The notes under the pieces are model-generated. The model was not told where the DNA came from. It saw nothing but the letters and a program-made list of their open reading frames with translations, and searched no databases. Positions 25,401-34,818 of a stretch of DNA of 52,450 bases are shown in pieces. The position numbers were made by a program, and so were the translations under genes. The first letter of the stretch is position 1. Each line of letters begins with the position of its first letter. Origin of the DNA: Arthrobacter sp. Leaf69 (GTDB lineage: Bacteria; Actinomycetota; Actinomycetes; Actinomycetales; Micrococcaceae); assembly GCF_001422645.1 (NCBI RefSeq), contig NZ_LMLR01000016.1, positions 305 to 52,754 on the forward strand. Reading direction: 5' to 3'.

Positions 25401-26519
25401 ATGAAGATCGAAGCGGAGTGGATGCGCGGAGGCACCAGCAAATGCTGGGTTTTCGAAACCGGCCAGCTGGGGGAAACCGGGACCAGCCCGGACGTCCTGC
25501 TGCCCCGCCTGTTCGGCAGCCCCGACCACCGGCAGATCGACGGCGTCGGCGGGGCCACCTCCACCACCAGCAAGGCGATGATCCTCCACCGCCCCGCCGA
25601 TGCCGGCGTCGACGTCGAATTCACCTTCGCCCAGGTGGGCATCGAAGAGGCCACCGTGGACTGGGGCAGCAACTGCGGCAACTGCTCGGCAGTGGTGGGC
25701 CTGTACGCCATCGAAAAGGGCTGGGTGGTCCCCACCGGCGACGTCACCCGGATCGTCACCCGCAACACCAACACCGGACAGGTCATCATCCAGCGGGTCG
25801 CGACGCCGGCCGGCGCCTTGCCGATCGTCCCGCAGGCCCAGATGCCCGGCGTCCCGTTCCCGGGCTACCGGGTGGGGCTCGGCTTCCTGGACCCGGCCGG
25901 CAAGACCACCGGCCGGTTGCTTCCCACCGGATCGGCGACCGATACCATCGTCGCCGGGGGGACGCGCTGGACCGTTTCCATGGTCGACGCCGGAGCTCCC
26001 GTCGTCATGCTGCGCGCCGAGGACCTGGGCCTGGACCCGGAGCGCTACGGCAGCTGGCCCGCCGGGCTGGAACTGCAGCTTGACACCCTGGAACACATCC
26101 GGCGCCAGGCAGCGGTGCGGATGGGGCTCGCAGCGACTCCCGGCGAAGCCGCCCGCGCCGTCCCCAAGGTCGCCGTCGTCGCCGCGCCGGCGCCGTCGGA
26201 CGCCGGCAGCGACGTCGCCGTCGTCATGCTGTCAATGGGCAAGCCGCACCCGGCCCTGGCCATCACCGGCAGCATCGCCCTGACCCTCGCGGCCCGCACC
26301 CCGGGCACGCTGCTGGGCGACATCACCGGCGGCACCGCCGGCCCCACCCTGCGGCTGCGCACCCCGGCCGGGGTCATCGAAACCTGGATCGAGGAACGGG
26401 ACGGGCAACTGCTGGTCGGCGTCGACCGCACCGCCCGCACCATCGCCACCACCACCATCCACCTTCCCGAGGCCCTCGGCACCGCCGTCGACGCCGCCTT
26501 TGCCAGCGCTACTCAATGA
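25401..26519 (+). CDS. prpF: PrpF family isomerase
   Basis: A 372-residue protein of the PrpF/methylitaconate isomerase-4-oxalomesaconate tautomerase group. The N-terminus EAEWMRGGTSKCWVF carries the conserved MRGGTSK motif. GVGGATSTTSKAMI and DWGSNCGNCSAVVG, the latter with the conserved Cys, lie further on. MGKPHPALAITGSIALTLAA marks the C-terminal lobe. It shifts a double bond in an unsaturated di/tricarboxylate. The start at 25401 has AAGGAACAG upstream and fits the family. It is co-transcribed with the dicarboxylate carrier 12 nt downstream. Confidence 0.93.
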   Translation: MKIEAEWMRGGTSKCWVFETGQLGETGTSPDVLLPRLFGSPDHRQIDGVGGATSTTSKAMILHRPADAGVDVEFTFAQVGIEEATVDWGSNCGNCSAVVGLYAIEKGWVVPTGDVTRIVTRNTNTGQVIIQRVATPAGALPIVPQAQMPGVPFPGYRVGLGFLDPAGKTTGRLLPTGSATDTIVAGGTRWTVSMVDAGAPVVMLRAEDLGLDPERYGSWPAGLELQLDTLEHIRRQAAVRMGLAATPGEAARAVPKVAVVAAPAPSDAGSDVAVVMLSMGKPHPALAITGSIALTLAARTPGTLLGDITGGTAGPTLRLRTPAGVIETWIEERDGQLLVGVDRTARTIATTTIHLPEALGTAVDAAFASATQ

Positions 26520-26531
26520 GGAGACAGCATC

Positions 26532-28007
26532 ATGACTAACATCGCAGAAAAGACTGCAGAACAGCCCACGGAACAGACTGCCGTACAGGCCGCCCCCGGC
26601 GGCACGCGCGTCGAGCCCTCCCGGCGGCCCGACCGCCGCCGCCGTGTCCTGCTGGTGGCGGTAGCCGCCCTTACTATGCTGGGTCTGGCGGCCCTCCTGT
26701 TTGGAGGTGTCCTCTTTAACCCCGCGGCCGCCTCTGAATCGGAGCCGACCATGACCGCCACCCAGATCATTCCGCTCGTCATCCTTGTGGTGATGTTCGT
26801 CGTCGCCACGAAATGGCCGCTGAACATCGGCGTCATGGGGCTGGTGGCGTCCTTCGGCGTCGGCTACTTCATCCTGGGCATGAGCGACAAGGAGATCCTG
26901 GCGGACTTCCCGGCCAGCATCGTCCTGACGATCATCGGCGTGACGTACTTCTTCAGCATGGCGCAGCGGAACGGGTCCATCGACATCATCGTCCAGACCT
27001 GCGTGCGGCTGGTGCGGGGCAAGACCATGCTGCTCCCCTGGGTGTTCTTCCTGTTGGCCGCGGCGCTGACGGCGCTGGGCACCTTCTCCCCCGCGGCGGT
27101 GGCGCTGCTGGCGCCGGCGGCCCTGGGCCTGGCGTACGAGTCACGCATCCACCCGGTCCTGATGGGCGCCTTCGTCATCAACGGAGCCCACGCCGGCGGC
27201 TTCTCCCCGCTGTCCGTCGCCGGTGTGCTGGTGCACGACATCGCCCTGAAGAACGGCTTCCCCATCTCACAGGGCGGGCTCTTCCTGGCCAGCTTCGCCC
27301 TGAACTTCATCCTCTCCGCGCTGACCATCGTGCTGTTCGCCCTGCTGGGCAAGCTGCGCGACAAGCACGGCAACGAGTACACCGGCCTGGACACGGCCCG
27401 CACCGGCCGCCCCGGGGGCCAGCAGATCTTCACCCTGTTTTTGATCGCCGCGATCCTGGTGTGCACCCTGGGCTTCCACATGCCGATCGGCTTCGTGGCC
27501 CTCTCCGCCGGCCTGCTGCTGGCGTTCGTCAACATCAAGGAACACAAAACGTTCATCGGGGGCGTGTCCTGGTCCACCGTCCTGCTGGTGGCCGGCATGA
27601 TCACCTACGTCTCCCTGCTCCAGCACGTGGGCGTCATCGACACCCTCGCCGAGATGGCCCTGGCCCTGGGAGCGCCGCTGCTGATCGCCCTGGTCCTCTG
27701 CTACGTCATCGGCGTCGGCTCCGCCTTCGCGTCCTCGACGGCGCTGCTCACCGCGTTCATCCCGATGGCCGGCCCGCTGCTGGCCACCAGCTCGCTGAGC
27801 GCCTCCGGCACGGTCGCGGCCCTCGCCATCGCGGCCACAGTGGTGGACGTCTCCCCCTTCTCCACCGACGGCGCCCTGGTGGTGGCCAACGCCCGCGACA
27901 ACGACCGCCAGCGCGTCTACCGCCAACTCATGATGTACGCCGGCGGAGTCGTTCTCGTGGCTCCCGCGCTGGCCTGGGTTCTGCTGGTGCCGACCGGGAT
28001 TATGTAG
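26532..28007 (+). CDS. MatC/SLC13-type dicarboxylate carrier
   Basis: A 491-residue polytopic membrane transporter. Residues 1-73 are a hydrophilic stretch plus one extra transmembrane helix. From MTATQIIPLVILVVMFVV on it matches MatC-like dicarboxylate carriers: a MatC N-terminal domain, two inverted halves, and conserved loops such as SPAAVALLAPAALGLAYES and VDVSPFSTDGALVVANA. It likely imports malonate, malate or a related acid for the PrpF-linked pathway. GAGGAGACAGCATC precedes the ATG; an internal ATG at 26751 would give the standard-length protein. It is followed by a strong hairpin. Confidence 0.88.
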   Translation: MTNIAEKTAEQPTEQTAVQAAPGGTRVEPSRRPDRRRRVLLVAVAALTMLGLAALLFGGVLFNPAAASESEPTMTATQIIPLVILVVMFVVATKWPLNIGVMGLVASFGVGYFILGMSDKEILADFPASIVLTIIGVTYFFSMAQRNGSIDIIVQTCVRLVRGKTMLLPWVFFLLAAALTALGTFSPAAVALLAPAALGLAYESRIHPVLMGAFVINGAHAGGFSPLSVAGVLVHDIALKNGFPISQGGLFLASFALNFILSALTIVLFALLGKLRDKHGNEYTGLDTARTGRPGGQQIFTLFLIAAILVCTLGFHMPIGFVALSAGLLLAFVNIKEHKTFIGGVSWSTVLLVAGMITYVSLLQHVGVIDTLAEMALALGAPLLIALVLCYVIGVGSAFASSTALLTAFIPMAGPLLATSSLSASGTVAALAIAATVVDVSPFSTDGALVVANARDNDRQRVYRQLMMYAGGVVLVAPALAWVLLVPTGIM

Positions 28008-28141
28008 GAGGGACGCCCGAATCCCGGGGCCCGCGCAGGCACGTAGGACTGCCGGACCGACTCCGGCAAGCGCACGGGACAACCCTGCACTCCAACGCAA
28101 CAGGAAACCCGATAGACGGGCGCAGGTAAACCCCGTACGCA

Positions 28142-28180
28142 CCAAAGGCAGGACGGCTCTGACAGCCGCCCTGCCTTTGG
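28142..28180 (+). terminator. strong hairpin after the carrier gene
   Basis: An outer 11-bp stem (28142-28152 with 28170-28180) and an inner 4-bp stem (28155-28158 with 28164-28167) with 5-nt loop. It lies 134 nt after the carrier stop and just before the truncated oxidoreductase copy. Confidence 0.7.
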
Positions 28181-28214
28181 CTTGCCGGGAAGCGTTAGTC
28201 CGCATCAACCGTGA

Positions 28215-29219
28215 CTCAGCATCGGCGCTCCTGTCCGGACGGGTGCGGATGTCACGCGTGTCGCGCCCGCGGAGGGCGGCGGCTTCAACGTGGCCACAAC
28301 CCGGGGCAGCTGGCGGGCCCGGAACGTGGTGCTCGCTACCGGCGGTTACCAGACGCCGAAAATCCCCGCGCTGTCGGCGCAACTGCCCAGCCACATCCTG
28401 CAACTTCACACCGACAGCTACCGCAACCCGGGCCAACTGCCCGACGGTGCCGTGCTCATCGTCGGCACCGGCCAGTCCGGCGGCCAGATCGCCGAGGAAC
28501 TGCTCGGCGTCGGCCGCGAAATCCACCTGGCGGTGTCCACGTGCCCGGAAGCACCGCGCCGGTACCGCGGCCAGGACCTCCTCTATTTGATGATGCAGCT
28601 TGCACAATTCGGCCCCGACTACGGACTGAACGGCCTCACCGTGGGGCAGCTGCCCTCCCCCGCGGCGAGGTTCGTCTGCAACCCGCTGGTGTCCGGCGCC
28701 GACGGCGGCCACGACATCCACCTGCGGGACCTCGGACGCCGCGGCGTCCGGCTGCACGGCCATTTGGAAGCAGCCGACGACGGCGGCCTCGTCTTCAGCG
28801 ATGACCTTCCGGAACGCCTGGCCCTGGTGGAGGCGGCGTTCTACCAGCGGATGAAACCGATGTTCGACAGCTATATTGCCGCAACCGGGATGCCGGCACC
28901 GGAGCCTGCGCCGCCGCGCCAGGACCGCTGGCTTCCGTCGGAGCCTGCGCGGCTGAACCTCGAGGCCGCCAACGTCACCTCGGTCCTCTGGGCCACGGGC
29001 TACCGGCTGGACTTCAGCATCCTGGACATCCCGGTGCTGGACGAATGGAACTACCCCCGGCACCACCGCGGCGTCACCGAACACCCGGGCCTGTACGCCG
29101 TCGGGTTGCCGTGGCTGACCGGGCACGGCTCGTCCATCGTGGCCGGAGGGGGCCGCGATGCGGAATACATTGCCCAACACATCGCCGGGAACATCGGCAA
29201 GGACATCGCCGCCCGGTGA
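28215..29219 (+). pseudogene. 5'-truncated copy of the CzcO-like oxidoreductase
   Basis: The frame from 28215 matches the 22929-24200 gene closely from its residue about 96 on (APVRTGADVTRV against APVRLGTEVTRA) to the C-terminus. Shared segments include VSTCPEAPRRYRGQD, LRDLGRRGVRLHG and NYPRHHRGVTE. The first 95 residues, holding the FAD-binding GxGxxG, are missing, and a stop codon lies at 28212-28214. The NADPH motif IVGTGQSGGQIAEELLGVG is intact. A GTG at 28290 could start a shorter product, but without the FAD site it should be inactive. The break lies just after the carrier terminator. Confidence 0.85.
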
Positions 29220-30011
29220 AGGCGGCGTTCCGCAGGGGTGGCTACTCAGAGCGCAAGGCCTGTCGAAGTCCACTGGCGCGGCGAGGCCGGCCGCGCTGAA
29301 CCATTCCCTGGCCCAGGCCTGGACCGAGGGTGCGGCGAGTTGCTCGGCAACAAGCTCCGGCGGTCCGTCGAACACGGACTTCCCCTCCTCCAGGAGGTCC
29401 CCGGTGCCGCTGCCGGCAAGGAGCCCGAAGAGGGCAGGCTGGTCGAGGAAGGGAAGCTTCCCGCCGTCGCCGTCGGTCAGCACGCCCCAGCGCGAGGTGA
29501 ACAGCGAAAACTCCTCCGGAGGTTCCCCGTGGTCCGCCTCGAGCGGGCAGGCTTCGCCGTCGAGCTGGATCCGCCGGTAGTTGGGCTCCGTCTCGTCGAG
29601 GGCCATCAGTTGGACATCGTCCAGCCACGAAAGCCAGACCGCTATGCACTCCCCCATCAGCGGATACGGGGCGGCGGCGATGTAACCGGCCTTGCTCACG
29701 TGGGCGGAGTGGCCAACGGCGATGTTGTGGAGCTGCCCCCGGACCAGCGGCAGGACCGCGCTGACAGGCTGGCGGTAGTTGGCGAATTTCCGCCGCATCA
29801 CGTCGGCGCTTGAATTCGAACCGATGGAGACCACCAGGGAACGGGTTTCCAGCGGTGCCGCGCCGGCCTGTGCGAGGGCTTCGTCCAGTCCGGCTGAAGG
29901 CTCAAGGGGCCGGAATTCATTGCCGTCCATGACGCCCGAGGCCACGGGCGGGTCCCACGGATACAGCAGCGGATCGAGATGGCCGGCGCCGCCCGCCCCG
30001 TTTAGTGGCAT
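29220..30011 (-). CDS. conserved hypothetical protein, unclear 3' end (GGCT-like fold suspected)
   Basis: A protein starting MPLNGAGGAGHLDPLLYPWD at 30011, with about 260 protein-like residues. VVSIGSNSSADVMRRKF and ALDETEPNYRRIQLDGEA recall gamma-glutamylcyclotransferase-like proteins (the xGSN loop and the LDxxExxxYRR segment), but this is a weak resemblance. The recognisable part ends near 29230 (AWAREWFSAAGLAAPVDFDR). No stop follows there: the frame stays open to 27267 antisense to neighbouring genes, while a one-base shift would stop at 29242. The natural end was probably lost in the rearrangement that truncated the adjoining oxidoreductase copy. Confidence 0.6.
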
Positions 30012-30181
30012 GGAGTCAGCCGGGTGAAGCCGTCGGCATCCTGCTGGACTAATCAACGTGACCCACTTTCGTGGTCGGGACTTTCATTGTCCCGCACTAT
30101 TGGGGGATCGGGGCGTTCTGCGCTTAGGGAGCCGAGCAGCCAGGGCGGCTTCGGTGCGAAGCAATTCCATCAATCCTCCAA

Positions 30182-30742
30182 GCAACCACCTGGCTCGCCC
30201 AGCACGGCGTGGAGCACCAGGTGCTGGAGCGGCGAGATGCCCTGGGCGGGGGCAGGACCGGTGCGACGCATTCTTGGACACGCCCAACTTTTCGTTCATG
30301 CTGCCGGGCTGACATATGACCGTCCCGAGCCGGATGCCCTCCTTCCCCGCGACACCGTCATTGACCTGTTCCGCGACTATTCTCAGCGGATCGCCGCGTG
30401 GGCACGTCATAGCAGAGAACGTGGTCGTGGCCAACGGCAACTTCCGGCGCCCGCGCATCCCTGCTCCCGCGGGACGGCCTGTCGGGCCTGTGCCAAGCTC
30501 CGTAGCCACGAGTTCCGCAGCGCGCAGCAGCTGCAGGACTTTGCGGTGCTGGTGGTGGGCGCCGGGCAGCGCGGCGGCAAATCACCGAATACCTGCTGGC
30601 TACGATTCGAGGAAACCGACGACGGCGTACTCGCCGTCATCGGCGTCCCCGGAGACCTGCAGCTGGTGGAAGCCGAGATCTGCCAGCGGCTGAAGCTGCT
30701 AACGGACGCCTACATCGAGGCGGCGCGCAGCGACGGGTGGGG
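30182..30742 (+). pseudogene. heavily decayed third copy of the CzcO-like oxidoreductase
   Basis: Fragments in several frames match the 22929-24200 gene in order: TTWLAQHGVEHQVLERRDAL, then DTPNFSFMLPG, TYDRPEPDALLPRDTVIDLF, ENVVVANGNFRRPRIPAPAG, LVVGAGQRGG, and after an internal deletion of roughly 100 codons LQLVEAEICQRLKLLTDAYI. Frame changes, a stop after MLPG and lost ends show it is dead. It forms the left flank of the defence island. Confidence 0.8.
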
Positions 30743-30751
30743 TTCTCGGGG

Positions 30752-30772
30752 TAATGCCGTGTCAGGGCATTA
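30752..30772. repeat. inverted repeat next to left edge of defence island
   Basis: TAATGCC and GGCATTA are separated by 7 nt, with weaker outer similarity (TCTCG before, CGAGA after at 30777-30782). It lies between the dead oxidoreductase copy and the first island gene. It could be a terminator for minus-strand genes or part of an element end. Confidence 0.4.
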
Positions 30773-30858
30773 GTGTCGCGAGACCCCTACGTAACCGTCG
30801 TTTCTCGACCCGGGTGATCGCCGCGATCTCGCGCCGCGAGCAGCTTTCCAAGTGAAGG

Positions 30859-32652
30859 CTACTGCTCGCCGAGATATCCCCCGAAATATGGCCAGCGTTC
30901 GAGCGCCCAAGCTTCAATTTTCTTGGAACGGCGTTGAATGTGGTCCGCGTTCCAGCTTTCATGATGCATGTAGACCTGCTTTGTGGTGGAGAAGACGGAT
31001 TCGGACTGAAGCAACCTGCGGGCTTCGCTCCATGATTTGCAGCCCTTCGTGGAGTTGGCGTCCGGAGATAGTGGAACGAGATTACCCCAGGTGTTAAGCA
31101 GTCTCTTGTGGTCCTCGGCGGAGACTTCCCTCTTCCAGTCATCAGTGTGATTCTGGGGCATGAGGTGATCCACCGTCGTTGGAGGAAAAGTTTCAAGGAC
31201 GTCCCCGCTGGTGAAGTCGCGCTCATATTCAAGCATGACGTATTTCTTGATTTTTCGGTGGTACAGGTCTCCATAGGCAATCGCCTGAGCGACCGACGAG
31301 TCGTCGGGAAACACGACCGTCGACGAAACGATCTTCCTTCTGACTGCCGCGGGATCGGAGCCGGCTTCCTTCCAAAGCTTCTTGAAAATTGCGTGGAGAC
31401 CAGTCGGCTCGATGCCCTGCAACCCCCGACGGACCAGGAAGGATTCCATAATACGGAGACACTCAATCGCGGCAGAAGTACTGCACTCGCCGCTACTAGC
31501 GCTGGTGAGCAGTTGCATTATGTACGGGTACGTCGAACCGGGTCGGTTCAAGTCGACGAGGCGACGCACATACTCCGTCAGCTCGGACTCAACCTGGTCA
31601 AGCCGACCCGAGTGGATCGCGTTATAAGAAGCCTGATGTGAGCGGAGGTCGCTCATGAGCTCCAGGAGCTCACCGCGTGCATCTAGGTTTTTGTCTTCTA
31701 ATGTCTCTGCCCATCGCCGCGACAGTGCGCTAAAGGTGGAGGCCTTTGTAACAGTCGAATCGACCGTCAGTGCAAAGGGAAAGAAGTACCCGGTCTTCGC
31801 AGCGCTGTCCGAGAAGGCCTCTTCAAAGGGCTTCCATTCATTCTGGTAGAGCTTGAGGGCCTGCTTGCCATCCTTGTCCAATCGCTTCAGTATGTCGTTT
31901 CGGACAAGGTCGATAATACCCAGCTTCACCCCTTCGTTGTTGAGGCGGTCGAACACTTCATTGGGGTCGTGGCTCGATCCCAGGCGGATCTCGACAAATT
32001 CCAGGCACTCCAGCAGCACGTCTCGAAGACTTTCTATGTTCGTCACTGCTTCATCGTTATTCAGTTCTACGTCATCCTGGGGTTTAGAGGTCCGTTTGAC
32101 GATGTGCTTGAGAATTATCTGGTACGCCCGGGTCATGTCGCCGTCGGGATCCCCGGCCTCTCGGGACATATCGATTTCCAGATCAAACTCGTACCCAAAG
32201 GCCGAGCGCATGATGTCGTGAAACTGACGTGTATCCGTCAACGTCGGGCAGAGCTTCGGCTGATTCTTGCTGTTTTTCTTTCGGCTAACCAGGTACTGCT
32301 CAAATATGTCTTGGGCGATTTCTTTACCAGCATCGCCGAAATGTTGTGCATGCGCTGCCAGCGCCACCAGTGTGAGCACCATCGTCGTCAGGCGCTGCTG
32401 GCCATCAATGATCCAGTAACGTCCGGCCTGGGTGGCAGTGGCAGGCAGGTCTTCATTGAAAACAAGAGCGCCAAGGAATCGCCGGGGATAGGTTTCATCA
32501 CGGACCGTGTCGATATCGTCCCAGAGTCGATCGATCTGGGCCTTCCCCCATACGTAGGGGCGCTGGAACAGTGGACAGTAGAGCTGCACATCATCCCCGA
32601 GTCGGACATTGAGGGTGACCGGATCGGCCCCGAGCTTTTCTTCAGTCGACAT
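30859..32652 (-). CDS. DUF262/DUF1524 protein, GmrSD-like putative nuclease
   Basis: A 597-residue two-domain protein. The N-terminal DUF262 (ParB-like) domain has CPLFQRPYVWGKAQIDRLWD and the hallmark YWIIDGQQRLTTMVL near residue 80. The C-terminal DUF1524 (HNH-like) domain has TVDHLMPQNHTDDW, with the catalytic His, and NLVPLSPDANSTKGCKSWSE. The GmrSD family cleaves modified phage DNA using NTP; other DUF262 proteins also act in defence. It lies on the same strand as the HNH and DISARM-like genes, about 300 nt downstream of the HNH gene, and has moderate GC. Exact target unknown. Confidence 0.88.
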   Translation of the reverse strand: MSTEEKLGADPVTLNVRLGDDVQLYCPLFQRPYVWGKAQIDRLWDDIDTVRDETYPRRFLGALVFNEDLPATATQAGRYWIIDGQQRLTTMVLTLVALAAHAQHFGDAGKEIAQDIFEQYLVSRKKNSKNQPKLCPTLTDTRQFHDIMRSAFGYEFDLEIDMSREAGDPDGDMTRAYQIILKHIVKRTSKPQDDVELNNDEAVTNIESLRDVLLECLEFVEIRLGSSHDPNEVFDRLNNEGVKLGIIDLVRNDILKRLDKDGKQALKLYQNEWKPFEEAFSDSAAKTGYFFPFALTVDSTVTKASTFSALSRRWAETLEDKNLDARGELLELMSDLRSHQASYNAIHSGRLDQVESELTEYVRRLVDLNRPGSTYPYIMQLLTSASSGECSTSAAIECLRIMESFLVRRGLQGIEPTGLHAIFKKLWKEAGSDPAAVRRKIVSSTVVFPDDSSVAQAIAYGDLYHRKIKKYVMLEYERDFTSGDVLETFPPTTVDHLMPQNHTDDWKREVSAEDHKRLLNTWGNLVPLSPDANSTKGCKSWSEARRLLQSESVFSTTKQVYMHHESWNADHIQRRSKKIEAWALERWPYFGGYLGEQ

Positions 32653-32948
32653 CCGTCGGCATTCCTTCTCTCAATTCACTTTCGCCCATCTAAGCACATG
32701 CGGTACGCCCCGCCGGACCAATTCAGCCCCGCCCGATCGGTATCCCGACTACTGGCGGAAGGCTCTGGGGATTGGCATGGGCAGTAGATGCGCGGCGTCC
32801 CCGACGCAGGAGGTGTCCGCGGTCAACGGGATCACTTATGCCTGACGACGTGCTGGCATCCGAAGGTCCGGGGAAGTTGATCTAACAGGCGCCCCGCCCC
32901 GGCGTGCTTTACGCCACCGGGACAGGGCCGAGACGAACCGAGTCATTC

Positions 32949-33776
32949 CTAAGACGCGCCGCCAGGAAGCTCCTCGCCCGAGCCGCCGTCGGCAATGCCA
33001 TCCTCAGGCAACTCGACATGTGCACCGTCCACTGGGCCACCGACGAAATCAACCAGGCGGGCTTTCACTGCATCCCGATCAACAGCCGACAGTTGGTTAA
33101 TCAGCCCCACTGCCCGCTCGGCCGGAGATGCATCGCGATGGCCTTTGACGATCCATCGGAGCACAAGGTTCTTGTCCCGACCGGTCAGGGCCTGCACGCG
33201 GTCCCAAACCTGTTCAAATGAAAGCCTACTTTCCGTGAAATGCTGAACGCTTTCATTGCACCGAGCGCATTCAGTCACAAGGTCGGACGGCGTCGAACCT
33301 GAACCGTGCTTATGGGGATGGACATGACCCAAAGTGAGTCGGGCCGTTGAACTGGGGTCATCCGGATAGGCCTCCCCGGCCAAGATTCCGCAGCGCACGC
33401 AACGGTGAAAGTCCCGGTTCATAACCTCCTGGCGCGTCCTTGCCGAAATCGCCCGCAATCCGGCTGCCCGATGCTCCTTTTCCCATACAGGGAGGCCGAT
33501 TTTTTCAAGCATCAATTCGTCAGCTCCGAGGGCGGCCCGGTCACGGTACGTCGAAATCTTCCACCCGGCAGGACGAAGGTCCCTCATGCGCCGGTCGATC
33601 TGCTCGACGCCAGGCATCGCGTCCCGGAGCTGCTGCTTCTTGAAAGTTCCACCCTCTCCGACTTCAGTGGCAAGCCACAGGGCAACTCGCACGCGAGTGC
33701 CCTTTGCTTCACGCCAGCCAGGCATCTGCCCCGTCTCATCTACAGCGTTCATATCCATTCCATCCATTCTCTTCAT
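32949..33776 (-). CDS. HNH endonuclease, probably restriction-type
   Basis: About 275 residues. The N-terminal half carries a winged-helix-like DNA-binding segment (GGTFKKQQLRDAMPGVEQID, then RRMRDLRPAGWKISTYRD). The C-terminal half has an HNH nuclease with zinc-type Cys pairs CVRCG and CARCN around LTLGHVHPHKHGSGSTPSDL. This layout is familiar from HNH enzymes encoded near cytosine methyltransferases, so it may cut unmethylated sites protected by the enzyme at 34.8-35.8 kb. The start is uncertain: GTG 33806 and ATGs at 33776, 33758 and 33752 are all in frame. Confidence 0.82.
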   Translation of the reverse strand: MKRMDGMDMNAVDETGQMPGWREAKGTRVRVALWLATEVGEGGTFKKQQLRDAMPGVEQIDRRMRDLRPAGWKISTYRDRAALGADELMLEKIGLPVWEKEHRAAGLRAISARTRQEVMNRDFHRCVRCGILAGEAYPDDPSSTARLTLGHVHPHKHGSGSTPSDLVTECARCNESVQHFTESRLSFEQVWDRVQALTGRDKNLVLRWIVKGHRDASPAERAVGLINQLSAVDRDAVKARLVDFVGGPVDGAHVELPEDGIADGGSGEELPGGAS

Positions 33777-34194
33777 CACGCACTCAGGTGCATCACATAC
33801 GAACACTCAGATCCTACTTGCCGAAGATTGCCGCGGCAAGTCGCGGCAAGTAATAAATCCATGCGCGTGATCGCGGACAGTGGGACGCTTGGCAGGAGTT
33901 TCTGAAACGGTGGATTCGGGGTTGGCTGCCACACCGGGCGGCGCCTGGCTGGGTGGACTAATCATGAGCTGAACGAGCCCATGCCGACTGAAGTGCATCA
34001 GCAAGAGTTACTGCGGCAGCTCCTAGTCCAGGCCAAGAGCAGGGAATCGATCTCGTCGAACCGGACAATCCGTTCAACCGGCCGACCAAGATCAACAATG
34101 CGGCGTGGAAGACGTCTGCAACACGGCCTGCGACGGACTCGAGGGCCCGCCGCGGCCATCAACACCGGGTGGGAGCTGACCGCGGTCCAGAACC
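33777..34194. other. no intact gene; possible remnant
   Basis: About 400 bases between the HNH gene and the IS256-like remnant. A short stretch from about 33981 (PTEVHQQELLRQLLVQAKSR) looks protein-like but breaks after about 40 codons and is not assignable. The rest shows nothing clear. Confidence 0.4.
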
Positions 34195-34620
34195 GAATCC
34201 GATCCGGAACTCCATCCGGTATGCGGCCTGGCAGTACAGGGACGAAATGTCCCATGGTCCCGCGGCCGGCCAATGCTGCACCGTCCGAATCCGCGGCCAA
34301 GGAACGATTCGTGGAATTCTCGACCCAATGGCGCCAACAGTACCCGGCGATAACTCGGCTGCCGGAGACGCCTAGAGCGACTTCGTGCCGTTTTTGGACT
34401 GTGACGCGGAAGCCGGCGGATCATCCGCAGCACTAGCTCCACACCGAATCCGTCAACGCCGATACTGGCGCGCGGTCCATGCCAGAGGCGATTTCCTAAC
34501 CGAGCAAGCGGCCCCTGGAACCCCCTGTACTGGCGACTCGGGCACCGGACCCGAGCGGCCAAAAAAAGGGCACGATGGCGGGCTACGCTCTGGACATACA
34601 CACAAATTGACGCTCCCCAC
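34195..34620 (+). pseudogene. decayed IS256-type (mutator) transposase remnant
   Basis: Segments in different plus-strand frames follow the order of the C-terminal half of IS256-family transposases. IRNSIRYAAWQYRDEM resembles the HLIRNSFRYAxxxxWD region. SAAKERFVEFSTQWRQQYPA resembles the AALERFxEFxxxWxxKYPAI region. SDFVPFLDCDAE resembles the catalytic-Glu neighbourhood, and YWRAVHARGDFLTEQAA resembles RRAVRARGHFPTEQAA. Frameshifts and stops make it dead, and no terminal repeats were located. It marks past transposition inside the defence island. Confidence 0.7.
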
Positions 34621-34818
34621 TCGGGAAGCATGAGGGCTTGGCCGGAGCTCCGCAGACCCCTGCGGAGCTTCACCAGCACAAATTCCAGGCCACGTTCCAA
34701 CCGTATTTCGCGGCCAGAACAGACTAAATGAAAACGAAATAAATGGTTCGCCGGCCGCGCCTTGTGCAATGGCAAGAAGTGCTCGAGTCAGGGCGTCAGC
34801 CGAGCAACAAACAACTAT

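Noticed and set aside
27267..29219. Very long minus-strand open frame continuing from the 30011 gene (over 900 codons in total)
   Set aside because: This part is antisense to the truncated flavoprotein and the dicarboxylate carrier, whose protein motifs are clear on the plus strand. The composition is the Gly/Arg/Gln-rich type of GC-rich antisense frames.
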